Shown: piece after piece, positions 63,276 through 64,000 of the stretch
How positions within the stretch are numbered: the first letter of the stretch is position 1
How the letters are laid out: each line of letters opens with the position of its first letter
From: Hymenobacter aerilatus
GTDB lineage: Bacteria > Bacteroidota > Bacteroidia > Cytophagales > Hymenobacteraceae
DNA: 64,000 nt
Assembly: GCF_022921095.1 (NCBI RefSeq)
Contig: NZ_CP095053.1
Coordinates: 1,902,501 to 1,966,500 of the forward strand
Reading direction: 5' to 3'
Notes under the pieces: model-generated
Databases searched by the model: none
The model's input: the letters and a program-made list of their open reading frames with translations, nothing else
Told to the model about the DNA's origin: nothing
Made by a program: the position numbers and the translations under genes

Positions 63276-64000
63276 GTGCATATCCTCTCCGACCTATTCT
63301 CCTTCTGGCACGAGCAGGCGGCCAAACTCGGCCAGCAGACCATCCAGCACATTGGCCTCACGGCGGCGGCGCTGCTGCTGGGCGTGCTGGTGGGCGTACC
63401 CGCGGGGCTGGCAGTGGCACGGCGGCCGCGGTGGGCGGGGCCGGTGCTGGGTTTTGCGGGCGTGTTGCAGACCATCCCGAGCATTGCGCTGCTGGGCTTT
63501 TTGATTCCGTTGATGGGCATTGGCTATAGGCCGGCCATCTTCGCGCTATTTTTGTACTCGTTGCTGCCCATTGTGCGCAACACGGTGGAGGGCGTGCGTG
63601 GTGTAGATGCCAGCGTGGTAGAAGCCGCCCGCGGGCTGGGCTTCACCAATTGGCAGATTCTGCGGCGCGTGGAGCTGCCGCTGGCCTTGCCCGTGCTGTT
63701 TGCAGGCATCCGAACGGCCACGGTGATAAACGTGGGCGTGGCCACGCTAGCGGCCTACGTGGCGGCGGGTGGTCTGGGCGAGTTCATCTTTGGTGGTATC
63801 GCGCTCAACAATCCAGTTATGATTCTGGCCGGCGCCATTCCGGCGGCTGGGTTGGCAGTGGCCTTTGATGTGGCACTGGCGGGTGTGCAGCGCCTTAGTG
63901 CCCGTCAGCTCACGCGGGTAGGCACGGCCCTGCTGGTGGCGTTGCCGCTGCTGGGTGGCCTCTACCTCCTACCCCGCGCCAGTGCCCGGCTGCGGGCTGG
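63276..64000 (+). CDS. osmoprotectant ABC transporter permease, runs off the window
   Basis: The frame from GTG 63276 reads VHILSDLFSFWHEQAAKLGQ and stays open to base 64000. It is an OpuCB/ProW-type permease with about six membrane segments: GLTAAALLLGVLVGVPAGLA, VLGFAGVLQTIPSIALLGFL, and the EAA loop VEAARGLGFTNWQILRRVEL with the conserved Gly. In many Bacteroidota the permease is fused to a substrate-binding domain at its C terminus, which would lie past the end of the window. GTG 63276 is the best start; the shared frame upstream is not credible. Confidence 0.85.
   Translation, partial: MHILSDLFSFWHEQAAKLGQQTIQHIGLTAAALLLGVLVGVPAGLAVARRPRWAGPVLGFAGVLQTIPSIALLGFLIPLMGIGYRPAIFALFLYSLLPIVRNTVEGVRGVDASVVEAARGLGFTNWQILRRVELPLALPVLFAGIRTATVINVGVATLAAYVAAGGLGEFIFGGIALNNPVMILAGAIPAAGLAVAFDVALAGVQRLSARQLTRVGTALLVALPLLGGLYLLPRASARLRA

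Noticed and set aside
63172..63504. 110-codon frame with Arg/Cys/Trp-rich translation over the permease start
   Set aside because: Out of frame with the clear ABC permease reading frame from GTG 63276 and without any domain.

Overview
The window reads as a chromosomal segment of a high-GC member of the Bacteroidota, most likely Hymenobacter or a close relative (Cytophagales). The reasons are: promoters of the TAnnTTTG type instead of TATAAT, almost no Shine-Dalgarno sequences, several TTG/GTG starts, Type IX secretion (T9SS) sorting domains of both kinds, many exported lipoproteins, and families typical of the phylum (DUF5723, DUF3826, DUF2147, DUF4920, M61 and M16 peptidases). The genus is inferred from general character, not from a marker gene. 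There is no rRNA, tRNA, CRISPR array, prophage or intact insertion sequence.

Layout. 1-6.3 kb: the 3' end of a hexulose-6-phosphate synthase-type gene, a Uma2-like nuclease, a CarboxypepD_reg-like exported protein, and the large fused mutase IcmF. 6.3-8.2 kb: an AT-rich patch with a tandem-duplicated DUF3826 protein followed by three inverted-repeat structures. 8.2-17 kb: ferritin-like stress protein, M50 peptidase, lipoprotein penicillin-binding protein, DUF1493, aldo/keto reductase, GH29 fucosidase, DUF2279-like protein. 17-21 kb: a compact 44-residue peptide gene, an FKBP prolyl isomerase with a membrane-protein frame opening directly after its stop, and the K+ transporter Kup. 21-31.5 kb: DUF5723 outer-membrane protein, LuxR regulator, M61 and NlpC/P60 peptidases, a candidate structured RNA, two DUF2147 paralogues and a T9SS type B surface protein. 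31.5-42 kb: M16 peptidase, GNAT, an orphan oxidase subunit III, small exported proteins, DNA ligase LigA, a rhodanese/esterase pair. 42-57 kb: polysaccharide deacetylase, DapA, LutA-like protein, TlpA-type thioredoxin, HMG-CoA lyase, aspartic protease, XRE membrane regulator, M23 peptidase, subtilase pair, OmpA lipoprotein, M28 peptidase. 57-64 kb: phosphatase lipoprotein, a large multidomain T9SS metalloprotease, and an osmoprotectant-type ABC transporter that runs off the end.

Metabolic genes are scattered housekeeping (DapA, LigA, IcmF, HMG-CoA lyase). IcmF and HMG-CoA lyase would both fit branched-chain acyl-CoA metabolism but are not adjacent. The dominant theme is the cell envelope: at least nine peptidases of different clans and about ten predicted lipoproteins. 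The least explained sequence is intergenic: two related families of long stem-loop repeats placed mostly at gene 3' ends, a structured RNA candidate on the minus strand that contains a tiny ORF with a perfect Shine-Dalgarno sequence (unusual for this phylum), and a strong excess of the hexamer CCTACC in all reading frames.
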